Positions 1-8,362 of a stretch of DNA of 9,163 nt are shown piece after piece. The first letter of the stretch is position 1, and each line of letters begins with the position of its first letter. The stretch comes from Actinomycetota bacterium. Lineage in GTDB: Bacteria > Actinomycetota > Thermoleophilia > Solirubrobacterales > 70-9. The stretch spans positions 1 through 9,163 of the forward strand of contig VAYK01000048.1 of NCBI GenBank assembly GCA_005884985.1, given 5' to 3'. The translations under genes and the position numbers were made by a program. A model generated the notes under the pieces. It worked only from the letters and a program-made list of their open reading frames with translations, searched no databases and was not told the DNA's origin.

Positions 1-1679
<1,679 letters not shown>

Positions 1680-1717
1680 GACTGGAGGTTAGCGGCTTTA
1701 TAGCGCCTTGTAAAGAA

Positions 1718-1742
1718 AATCTAAGTCGCTATGACAGAGATT
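1718..1742 (-). promoter_or_regulatory. Putative HspR operator (HAIR-like inverted repeat) upstream of clpB
   Basis: On the plus strand AATCT (1718-1722) and AGATT (1738-1742) are inverted arms separated by exactly 15 nt. The same arms with the same spacing occur upstream of dnaK at 6712-6736. Read on the clpB strand the shared core is GACTTAGATTT. Inside are two 7-bp half-sites, TCTAAGT (1720-1726) and ACAGAGA (1734-1740), 7 bp apart. That is the geometry of the actinobacterial HAIR (CTTGAGT-N7-ACTCAAG), although the sequence differs. It ends 38 nt before the clpB start and covers the first ATG of the divergent cupin gene. Assignment to HspR is inference from position, repetition and the linked hspR gene. 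Confidence 0.6.
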
Positions 1743-2387
1743 CTCACCGAGGTTCAGCGCCTCGGAGCATCCGTCGCGAGGGATACTACGGCGATCGTGA
1801 TCTCCGACGACAACGATCGCGGCAGAAGGTTCTTCAACCCGCATACGGGCGAGCGGATCACCTTCTTGGCGATCGCCGAGGAGACCGGTGGGGAGCTGAC
1901 CCGGATGGAGATCCGGGTCAGGTCTGGTCCGGGCGACTGGGTGGGCCCGGATCATTTCCACCCGTTCCAGGAGGAGCGTTTCGAGATCGTTGCGGGTGCG
2001 CCGATCTTCCGAATCAACGACGAGGAACGTCCGGCGGAGCCCGGCGAGGTGATCACAGTCCCAATCGGCGTCTCGCACATCTTCCGGAATGGGGGCCGCG
2101 AGGAGCTTCACATGATCAGCGAGTACCGACCCGGACTGAAGTCCGTAGAGACCTTCTTTGCGACCTTCTTCGGGCTCGCCGCCGACGGCAAACTGACGAG
2201 GCGCGGCAGGCCGCCCCTGCTGCAATCGGTGCTCACCCTCTGGGAGCTGCGCGACTATCTCGTCGTCACCCGGCCGCCGCCCGCGGCGCAGCGCCTGCTC
2301 TTCCCGCCGCTCTCCGCCATCGCCCGCCTCCGCGGCTACCGGGCGAGCTATCCCGAATACCGGGGCGCTCCGAGCGGCCAGACCTGA
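1731..2387 (+). CDS. Cupin-domain protein
   Basis: Single-domain cupin of 218 residues from the first ATG; substrate unknown. Both cupin motifs are complete: motif 1 with H75, H77, E81/E82 and G89 (DHFHPFQEERFEIVAG), and motif 2 with G105, P111, G113, H116 and N120 (GEVITVPIGVSHIFRN). The three His and one Glu of a metal site are therefore present, and metal-dependent dioxygenase, isomerase or sensor roles are all possible. A C-terminal extension (about 135-210) contains helical, arginine- and proline-rich stretches (RPGLKSVETFFATFFGLA, LLFPPLSAIARLRGYRA). The start is uncertain: ATG 1731 has no ribosome site and lies inside the putative HspR operator, while GTG 1797 would leave 13 residues before the FNPHTGERITFL segment, closer to the length I remember for this family, though its only purine run (GAGGG) is 14 nt away. 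The gene diverges from clpB and converges on hspR with 4 nt between stops. Confidence 0.88.
   Translation: MTEILTEVQRLGASVARDTTAIVISDDNDRGRRFFNPHTGERITFLAIAEETGGELTRMEIRVRSGPGDWVGPDHFHPFQEERFEIVAGAPIFRINDEERPAEPGEVITVPIGVSHIFRNGGREELHMISEYRPGLKSVETFFATFFGLAADGKLTRRGRPPLLQSVLTLWELRDYLVVTRPPPAAQRLLFPPLSAIARLRGYRASYPEYRGAPSGQT
1748..1756 (-). promoter_or_regulatory. 9-mer shared by the clpB and dnaK upstream regions, possible promoter element
   Basis: Read on the clpB strand this is TGAACCTCG, 5 nt upstream of the inverted repeat. The identical 9-mer lies 3 nt upstream of the equivalent repeat at dnaK (6740-6748), where it reads TTGAACCTCG and could be a -35 element. A matching -10 hexamer is not clear at clpB, so this may be a -35 box or a second binding site. 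It lies inside the first codons of the cupin reading frame if that gene starts at 1731. Confidence 0.35.
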
Positions 2388-2391
2388 ATCT

Positions 2392-2985
2392 CTACGAGCC
2401 TTCGCGCTGCGGCTTTCGACGTGGCCGCTGGACCGGTATCTGGACCGGCTTCGCCCGACCCTCGGTCGACCCGGTCGCCCCCGCATCCGGGGCTTCGGCC
2501 CGGATTACCGGTCGCCCTTCGGGCTCCCTCGTGGAGGAGGCGGACGGCACTATTTCCTCAGCGTCGTAGGCGCCGTAGGGAACGATCTCGGCTCGGAAGG
2601 AGCGCTTCACCCGCTCGATCTCCGCCAGCATCTGACGCTCCAACTGGATTGCTCGGTCGCGCATCCTGCCGAGCTCGACCCGGGCCCGGGCGAGCTGCCT
2701 CTCGAGCTCGAGCACGGTCTCCACCCCGGCCAGGTTGAGCCCCTCCTGCGCCGTCATCCGCTGGATACGGCGCAGCCGCTCGACGTCCTCGAACGAGTAC
2801 AGCCGGGTGTTCTTCGGCGACCGCTTCGGGGAGATCAGGCCGCGCGCCTCGTACAGGCGGAGCGTCTGCGGGTGCATCGCGGCGAGTTCCGCGGCGACCG
2901 AGATCATGAACACGCCACGCTGCTCGTCGAAGGCGGCCTGAGCCTCGGCCTTCGCGCCCTTGCGCTGCTTGCGGTCGTCGCTCAC
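2392..2985 (-). CDS. hspR: HspR, MerR-family heat-shock repressor
   Basis: Repressor of the dnaK operon and clpB in actinobacteria; in Streptomyces DnaK acts as its co-repressor. Length 197 residues. The N-terminal winged helix-turn-helix spans about 27-78 (ISVAAELAAMHPQTLRLYEA, then GLISPKR and TRLYSFEDVERL), followed by the conserved EGLNLAGVETVLELE and a coiled coil to about 130. After this comes a long low-complexity tail (about 135-197) ending in basic RPRRKPQREGS; HspR proteins I know are nearer 125-150 residues. The GTG start at 2985 is chosen because it overlaps the dnaJ stop by 4 nt (GTGA), implying translational coupling, and AAGGTGG lies just upstream. The frame stays open far upstream inside dnaJ, but that part has no family resemblance. 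It is the last gene of the operon, so the repressor is made together with the chaperones it controls. Confidence 0.94.
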   Translation of the reverse strand: MSDDRKQRKGAKAEAQAAFDEQRGVFMISVAAELAAMHPQTLRLYEARGLISPKRSPKNTRLYSFEDVERLRRIQRMTAQEGLNLAGVETVLELERQLARARVELGRMRDRAIQLERQMLAEIERVKRSFRAEIVPYGAYDAEEIVPSASSTREPEGRPVIRAEAPDAGATGSTEGRAKPVQIPVQRPRRKPQREGS

Positions 2986-4088
2986 GACTCGCCCACCTTG
3001 CCCGACCGTGCGGACGCCTCGCGCAGCAGGCGCTCGCGAGGATCGTGGTCGTTCATGGTCTTTGCGAAGTCGCCGAGCGCTGTCTTCTGCTCTCGGGTGA
3101 GGTCGCGCGGGACCTCGATCTCGAGCCGGTAGAGGATGTCGCCGCGCCCCCGCCCCCCCGGCTTCGGGGGGCCCTCGGCCCGCAGCCGCTGAACGGTTCC
3201 GTGCTGGGTGCCGGCCGGGACGCGGATCCGCTTCGTCCCGTTGAGCGTCGGGACCTCCACCGTCGCCCCCTGGATCGCCTCGGCGATCGTGATCGGCACC
3301 GTGACCTCGAGGTTGCCGTCGGTGCGCTGCTTGAAGACGGGAGACGGCGAGACCCGGGTTGTCACGTAGAGATCGCCCGGCGGGCCGCCCCGCGGCCCGT
3401 CCTCCCCCTTGCCCTGCACGCGGATCCTGCTGCCGTCTCGAATCCCGGCGGGAACCTTGACCCGGTAGCGCTTGCGCTGCATCGTCAGGCCGGACCCAGC
3501 GCACGTTTCGCAGGGGCTCTCGATCACCTCGCCGCGTCCGCCGCAACGCGGACATGGCTGGCTGATGGAGAAGAAGCCCTGGCTCTCGGTGTCGATGCCG
3601 CGCCCGCCGCAGCGCGGGCAGACGGTCGGCGAGCTGCCGGGCTTCGCCCCGCTGCCGCCGCAGGTGGTGCAGGTCGCCTGCTTCGGCACGGTAACCACGA
3701 CCTCGACCCCCTCCATCGCCTGCTCGAAGGACAACCGCACCTCGGTCTCCAGGTCGCGCCCCTGGACCGGGACCTGGCGGGCGCCGCCGCGGCGCCCGAA
3801 GACGGTCGAGAAGATGTCGCCGAGATCCGAGCTGAAGCCCCCGCCGCCGAAGCCGCGCGGGCCGAACCCGGAGAACATGCCGCCGGCGTCATACTGGTTG
3901 CGCTTCTCGGGGTCGGAGAGGGTGTCATACGCCTCCTGGACCTCCTTGAAGCGCTCCTCGGACTCCTTGTCGCCCTGGTTGCGGTCCGGGTGGTACTCGC
4001 GGGCCAGCTTCCGGTAGGCCTTCTTGATCTCGTCGGCGCTCGCCTTGCGCGAGACGCCGAGGACGGAGTACAGGTCGCGGGGCGGCAC
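2982..4088 (-). CDS. dnaJ: DnaJ, Hsp40 co-chaperone (type I)
   Basis: Delivers unfolded proteins to DnaK and stimulates its ATPase. The protein has 368 residues, normal length for type I. J-domain at residues 4-68 with the essential HPD at 33-35; Gly/Phe-rich linker about 69-98 (GGMFSGFGPRGFGGGGF); zinc-binding region with four CxxCxGxG repeats, cysteines at 140/143, 157/160, 179/182 and 193/196, all intact; then C-terminal substrate-binding and dimerisation domains (VKVPAGIRDGSRIRVQGKG, GDLYVTTRVSPSPVFKQRTD). The start is GTG 4088-4086, with AGGAGA 4 nt upstream; it lies 8 nt after the grpE stop and its own stop overlaps hspR. A GC-only hairpin with a run of seven C (plus strand) sits in the coding region near residue 305; the frame is intact through it. 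Confidence 0.97.
   Translation of the reverse strand: MPPRDLYSVLGVSRKASADEIKKAYRKLAREYHPDRNQGDKESEERFKEVQEAYDTLSDPEKRNQYDAGGMFSGFGPRGFGGGGFSSDLGDIFSTVFGRRGGARQVPVQGRDLETEVRLSFEQAMEGVEVVVTVPKQATCTTCGGSGAKPGSSPTVCPRCGGRGIDTESQGFFSISQPCPRCGGRGEVIESPCETCAGSGLTMQRKRYRVKVPAGIRDGSRIRVQGKGEDGPRGGPPGDLYVTTRVSPSPVFKQRTDGNLEVTVPITIAEAIQGATVEVPTLNGTKRIRVPAGTQHGTVQRLRAEGPPKPGGRGRGDILYRLEIEVPRDLTREQKTALGDFAKTMNDHDPRERLLREASARSGKVGES
3154..3171 (-). repeat. Strong GC hairpin inside dnaJ
   Basis: On the plus strand CCCCCCG (3154-3160) pairs perfectly with CGGGGGG (3165-3171) around a four-base loop GCTT. In the dnaJ mRNA this is a 7-bp G:C stem with an adjoining G7 run followed by further G tracts. It encodes the PPKPGGRGRG linker of the C-terminal domain. 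It may be only the result of Pro/Gly codons in a GC-rich genome, but the run is a natural slippage site. Confidence 0.5.
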
Positions 4089-4096
4089 GAGTTCTC

Positions 4097-4772
4097 CTAT
4101 TCGCTCACGACGACCCGTGCGGCCCTCAGCACCTGGCCGTCGAGGCGATAGCCCTTCTCGAGGGTCTCGATCACCACACCAGAGTCGACGCCGTCGTCGC
4201 CCGCGCGCACGGACAGCGCCTCACACGTCGCCGGGTCGAACCTCTCCCCGGTCGGGTCGTAGGTCTCGACGCCGGCCCGCTCCAGAGCACCCCGCAGCTC
4301 GCGGTAGACGAGTGCCACGCCACGCGCCAGGGCCTCGTGGGCAGAGACCTCCTCGCTGGGCGCTTCACTCGGCTCGTCCGAGGCTCCCTCCTCTGGATCG
4401 ATCCCCGCCGCGCGCAGCGCGCGTTCCAGGTTGTCGAGTGCCGGAACCAGCTCGCGAGCGAGCCCCACCTTGCCGCGCCGCTCGGCGTCCCGCGTCTCGC
4501 GGGCCGCGCGCTTGCGGTAGTTCTCGAAGTCGGCGCGGGCGCGCTGCGCGATCTCCAAGTACTCGTCGCGCTCACGCTGGGTTTCGGCGAGCAGCTCGTC
4601 GAGGTCGAAATCAACGCGCGCCGCCTCCTCATCGCCCGGGGAACCCGAAGGTCGACCGGTCATCGCGCCTTGGCCGGATGCGGGGGCGCGGTCATTGGTG
4701 GGAGGGTCACCCCGTGGCTGGGACGTGGGTGCGCCGGCGGGCCGGCGCTCCTCGTCGGGGGTACCCGCGGGT

Positions 4773-4789
<17 letters not shown>
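4097..4789 (-). CDS. grpE: GrpE, nucleotide exchange factor for DnaK
   Basis: Promotes ADP release from DnaK, resetting the Hsp70 cycle. Length 230 residues, long for the family because of a disordered Pro/Arg/Gly-rich N-terminus (1-52) and an acidic insert (about 131-150, PEEGASDEPSEAPSEEV). Between these is the dimerising long helix (about 56-128: DELLAETQRERDEYLEIAQR, FENYRKRAARE, LVPALDNLERAL). The second helix (GVALVYRELRGALERAGVE) leads into the C-terminal beta domain with GERFDPATCEALS and a final VVIETLEKGYRLDGQVLRAA. ATG 4789-4787 is preceded by GAGG six nt upstream inside the dnaK tail; the start overlaps the end of dnaK by 17 nt, so the two are probably coupled. An internal ATG at residue 43 would also leave a functional protein. 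Confidence 0.96.
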
Positions 4790-6680
<1,891 letters not shown>

Positions 6681-6711
6681 TAGGCGCTCCTTCTAAATCG
6701 CTCGCACATGA

Positions 6712-6736
6712 AATCTGAGTCTTAGGCTAGCAGATT
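6712..6736 (-). promoter_or_regulatory. Putative HspR operator (HAIR-like inverted repeat) upstream of dnaK
   Basis: AATCT (6712-6716) and AGATT (6732-6736) are inverted arms 15 nt apart, matching the clpB site in arms and spacing. Read on the dnaK strand the common core is GACTCAGATTT. The half-sites on the plus strand are TCTGAGT (6714-6720) and TAGCAGA (6728-6734), 7 bp apart as in HAIR; the half-site ACTCAGA matches the known ACTCAAG in its first five bases. The site ends 31 nt before the GTG start. No CIRCE element (the HrcA operator) is present. A CATAAT hexamer on the same strand (6740-6735) overlaps the left arm and could be a -10 box, though no good -35 lies 17 nt from it. Confidence 0.65.
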
Positions 6737-6739
6737 ATG

Positions 6740-6748
6740 CGAGGTTCA
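6740..6748 (-). promoter_or_regulatory. 9-mer shared with the clpB upstream region; candidate -35 element of dnaK
   Basis: Reads TGAACCTCG on the dnaK strand (TTGAACCTCG with one more base), 3 nt upstream of the inverted repeat. The same 9-mer sits 5 nt upstream of the repeat at clpB. TTGAAC is a fair match to a -35 box; the sequence 17-18 nt downstream (CCTAAG) is a poor -10 match, so the exact promoter is unresolved. Confidence 0.4.
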
Positions 6749-6817
6749 AGGAAGACGACGTGACCCGGTCGTTGGTGCAGTTGACCCCACTAGGATTGGG
6801 CGAACCTGGCGCTCGGT

Positions 6818-6840
6818 CCCGGTTGAATCTGGTTACCGGG
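6818..6840 (-). terminator. Hairpin just after the cytochrome c stop, possible weak terminator
   Basis: CCCGGT (6818-6823) and ACCGGG (6835-6840) form a perfect 6-bp stem with an 11-nt loop, three bases past the cytochrome c stop codon on the minus strand. No U-tract follows, so intrinsic termination would be weak. It may instead just mark the gene end ahead of the dnaK promoter. Confidence 0.3.
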
Positions 6841-6843
6841 TGT

Positions 6844-7245
6844 TCAGGGGCCCGGGATGTACTGGACGTTGTCGGCGACGAATTTGGCGACGGCCTTCGC
6901 CTGGGCGCCCCGCAGGATCCCCTTCGGCATTCTGCCTTTGACCCCCCCGGTGATCGCGCTGTAGACGCGGGTCTCGTTCCCCTTTACTGTGGTGGCGCTC
7001 TTGGCCGTAATGCCGAGCAACTGGTCCAGGTTGGGCCCGACGATGCCGTCGGTGCCGGCCGCCGCGAGGGTGTGGCAGGCGCCGCAGTTGATCTGGAACA
7101 GCTCCAGCCCCTGCCGATCGCTTACCGGCACGGTCCCCTCCGGAGAGGCGTCGCTCGACCCTTGCTTGGCCAGCGCCCAGAACGGCAACACGACGAGACA
7201 GATGATCGCGAAGATGCCGAAGATGACGAAGGGGCGCTTGCTCAT
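6844..7245 (-). CDS. Membrane-anchored class I cytochrome c
   Basis: Small electron carrier of 133 residues on the outer face of the cytoplasmic membrane. An N-terminal hydrophobic segment (about 5-26, PFVIFGIFAIICLVVLPFWA) after MSKR is an uncleaved signal anchor, or a signal peptide without a clear cleavage site. A Ser/Gly-rich linker precedes one cytochrome domain with the heme-binding CGACH (C54, C57, H58), GPNLDQLLG (70-78), and a probable distal ligand M106 in the GRMPKGIL motif. One heme only. No oxidase or reductase subunit is adjacent, so its partner is unknown. The ATG start at 7245 has GGAAG three nt upstream. It is transcribed toward dnaK but 163 nt away, and dnaK has its own control region, so a functional link is not implied. 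Confidence 0.9.
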   Translation of the reverse strand: MSKRPFVIFGIFAIICLVVLPFWALAKQGSSDASPEGTVPVSDRQGLELFQINCGACHTLAAAGTDGIVGPNLDQLLGITAKSATTVKGNETRVYSAITGGVKGRMPKGILRGAQAKAVAKFVADNVQYIPGP

Positions 7246-7298
7246 TCGCTTCCGCCGACGCTCGACCGAGCGGGCGGCGCCGAGATACTAACGGCCGC

Positions 7299-7323
7299 AC
7301 TGCCGGCGCCGGTAGCGGGCAGT
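7299..7323. repeat. Short inverted repeat in the cytochrome/methyltransferase intergenic region
   Basis: ACTGCC (7299-7304) and GGCAGT (7318-7323) are perfect 6-bp inverted arms with a 13-nt GC-rich loop containing the palindrome GGCGCC. It lies upstream of both divergent genes. Function unknown; chance is possible in such GC-rich DNA. Confidence 0.3.
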
Positions 7324-7341
7324 TCGGAGCGGGGACTGGAT

Positions 7342-7370
7342 TTGGGATTCCGCCCGGTGTGCGCTATACC
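7342..7370 (+). promoter_or_regulatory. Predicted sigma-70-type promoter for the methyltransferase
   Basis: TTGGGA (7342-7347) and TATACC (7365-7370) are separated by the ideal 17 nt, each matching four of six consensus bases. Transcription would begin near 7377, giving a leader of about 130 nt before the methyltransferase start. Unverified but the best promoter in the right half of the window. Confidence 0.5.
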
Positions 7371-7386
7371 TCAATGGAGGTACTAG
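7364..7386. promoter_or_regulatory. Near-perfect palindrome over the -10 box and start point
   Basis: TACCTC (7367-7372) and GAGGTA (7377-7382) are perfect inverted arms around AATG; CTA (7364-7366) and TAG (7384-7386) extend the pairing to 9 bp with one extra C at 7383. It overlaps the predicted -10 hexamer and the expected transcription start, the classic place for a repressor site. A 5'-end RNA hairpin is a weaker alternative, because most of the left arm would lie upstream of the start point. Confidence 0.45.
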
Positions 7387-7425
7387 CCGCGAACCAGAGT
7401 GTAAGCCGGGCTACGCCTCGTCCCC

Positions 7426-7447
7426 GGGGGCGGGAGCTTGGGGAGGG
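7426..7447 (+). other. G-quadruplex-type motif in the methyltransferase leader
   Basis: Four tracts of at least three G (7426-7430, 7432-7434, 7440-7443, 7445-7447) with loops of 1, 5 and 1 nt fit the usual G3+N1-7 pattern on the transcribed strand. A fifth tract of six G follows at 7462-7467. A hairpin pairing TCCCC (7421-7425) with GGGGA (7440-7444) would compete with it. Pattern only; folding is not shown. Confidence 0.45.
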
Positions 7448-7476
7448 ACCGGTCCGCCGCTGGGGGGAGCCGGTCC
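7446..7476 (+). repeat. Leader hairpin with GGACCGG / CCGGTCC arms
   Basis: GGACCGG (7446-7452) pairs perfectly with CCGGTCC (7470-7476) across a 17-nt loop; CCGGTCC also occurs at 7449-7455, so alternative pairings exist. It is followed at once by a small hairpin TCCA (7474-7477) / TGGA (7483-7486) that would cover the GGAG ribosome site at 7484-7487. Together these suggest a structured 5' leader. Confidence 0.4.
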
Positions 7477-7493
7477 ACGAAATGGAGCTTCGA

Positions 7494-7508
7494 ATGCTGG
7501 ATCGGTGA
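7494..7508 (+). CDS. Possible four-codon upstream ORF (MLDR) coupled to the methyltransferase
   Basis: ATG 7494 follows a good ribosome site, GGAG at 7484-7487, with a 6-nt spacer. The frame reads Met-Leu-Asp-Arg and stops at TGA 7506-7508, overlapping the methyltransferase ATG as TGATG. The methyltransferase start itself has only a weak site (GGAT), so ribosomes may reach it by termination-reinitiation. The alternative is that this is a chance short frame and GGAG is a distant ribosome site for the main gene. Confidence 0.35.
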   Translation: MLDR

Positions 7509-8308
7509 TGGCAGCGCAACACGAGACCGCAATCCACGAGCGACTACCCCAGCCCACCCGGGCCGAGCGCGAGGTGGCCGACCTGTTGCCGATCGGCGCC
7601 CATGATCAGACGGCCCGCGCCGTGCTGGACCGTATCCCGCTCTGGTTTCACACCTTCTCGCTCAACGAGGGGTCGTTGTACACGTCGGGGGTGGCGCGCG
7701 ACCACCGCTACCGAATTCCCGTCCTGCCCGACGACCTCACCGGCAAGCGCGTGCTCGACGTGGGGACGTTCGACGGCTTCTACGCCTTCCTGGCCGAGGC
7801 TCGGGGCGCGCAGCGCGTGGTCGCGGTCGACAACGAGCAGTACCGCGAGTGGGTGCTCGCTCGATGGGGCGTCGAGCTTCAGGGTGGCGAGGGCTTCCAT
7901 GCGATCGCCGAGCTCTTGGACTCCGAGGTCGAGTACCGGCGTCTTGACGCCTTCGAGCTCGACCAGCTCGGGGAGCGATTCGACGTGATCTTCTGCTTCG
8001 GGATCCTGCACCGAGTCGAGAGCCCGCTCATCCTGCTCAAGGTGCTGCGCCGCCGGCTCGCCGCCGGGGGCTCCGTGCTCCTGGAGACCTACGGGGTGGC
8101 CAACAGCGAGCTGGAGCACGACTCCGCCATCCACGTCTGGAAGGCTGGCGAGGTCTACGCACGCGACGAGTTCGTCTACTGGGGCTTCAGCGGCGCCAGC
8201 CTGGCCCGCCTGGCCGAGCACGCCGGGTTCGCCCGGATGGAGATCATCGACACGCCCATGATCGACGGCCACCCGCGCATCACCGGCATGCTCCTCGCCG
8301 AGGAGTGA
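7508..8308 (+). CDS. SAM-dependent methyltransferase, CmoB-like (DUF1698 type)
   Basis: Class I Rossmann-fold methyltransferase of 266 residues. Glycine-rich SAM motif VLDVGTFDGFYAF (82-94), acidic motif II VVAVD (104-108), D147 region YRRLDAFEL, motif IV FDVIFCFGILHRVESPLILL (158-177), then GGSVLLETY (187-195). The pairing of FGILHR-SPL with LLET resembles CmoB and its DUF1698 relatives, and IPLWFHTFSL (43-52) plus the H-YRIPVLPDDLTGK stretch fits the same group. CmoB acts on the wobble uridine of tRNA, but this protein lacks the long CmoB N-terminal domain, so the substrate may be different, for example a small molecule. No membrane segment. Start at ATG 7508; GTG 7505 is in frame one codon earlier. 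It has its own promoter and long leader, and probably runs on into the gene 54 nt downstream. Confidence 0.85.
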   Translation: MAAQHETAIHERLPQPTRAEREVADLLPIGAHDQTARAVLDRIPLWFHTFSLNEGSLYTSGVARDHRYRIPVLPDDLTGKRVLDVGTFDGFYAFLAEARGAQRVVAVDNEQYREWVLARWGVELQGGEGFHAIAELLDSEVEYRRLDAFELDQLGERFDVIFCFGILHRVESPLILLKVLRRRLAAGGSVLLETYGVANSELEHDSAIHVWKAGEVYARDEFVYWGFSGASLARLAEHAGFARMEIIDTPMIDGHPRITGMLLAEE

Positions 8309-8336
8309 CGCCGGTCACAGTCGCGTAACACCGGCG
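8309..8336 (+). terminator. Hairpin directly after the methyltransferase stop
   Basis: CGCCGGT (8309-8315) and ACCGGCG (8330-8336) form a perfect 7-bp stem with a 14-nt loop beginning at the base after the stop codon. Only a short TTT occurs about ten bases later, so this is a weak terminator at most; an mRNA-stabilising hairpin or a binding site ahead of the next gene is as likely. Confidence 0.3.
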
Positions 8337-8362
8337 CCGCTGGCGTTTAGTGCCATGTTCGT

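Noticed and set aside
1698..2486. 262-codon minus-strand frame opposite the cupin gene
   Set aside because: The plus-strand frame carries both complete cupin motifs, whereas this one shows no domain and overlaps the end of hspR.
2986..3555. Extension of the hspR frame upstream into dnaJ
   Set aside because: The extra residues are Arg/Gly/Pro-rich out-of-frame dnaJ; the GTG at 2985 with a 4-nt overlap and a normal MerR N-terminus is the better start.
3045..4151. 368-codon plus-strand frame opposite dnaJ
   Set aside because: Antisense shadow of dnaJ with repetitive Ala/Arg/Leu/Gly composition and no recognisable domain.
6681..6843. CIRCE element or exact HAIR consensus upstream of dnaK
   Set aside because: Neither the CIRCE arms TTAGCACTC/GAGTGCTAA nor a full CTTGAGT-N7-ACTCAAG is present; only the diverged repeat described above.
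6760..7386. 208-codon plus-strand frame opposite the cytochrome c gene
   Set aside because: The minus strand has a signal anchor and CGACH heme motif; this frame is a shadow with no domain and covers the intergenic region.
7484..7500. tRNA T-arm-like sequence (AGC-TTCGAAT-GCT)
   Set aside because: Only three base pairs flank the loop and no acceptor, D or anticodon arms can be fitted around it.
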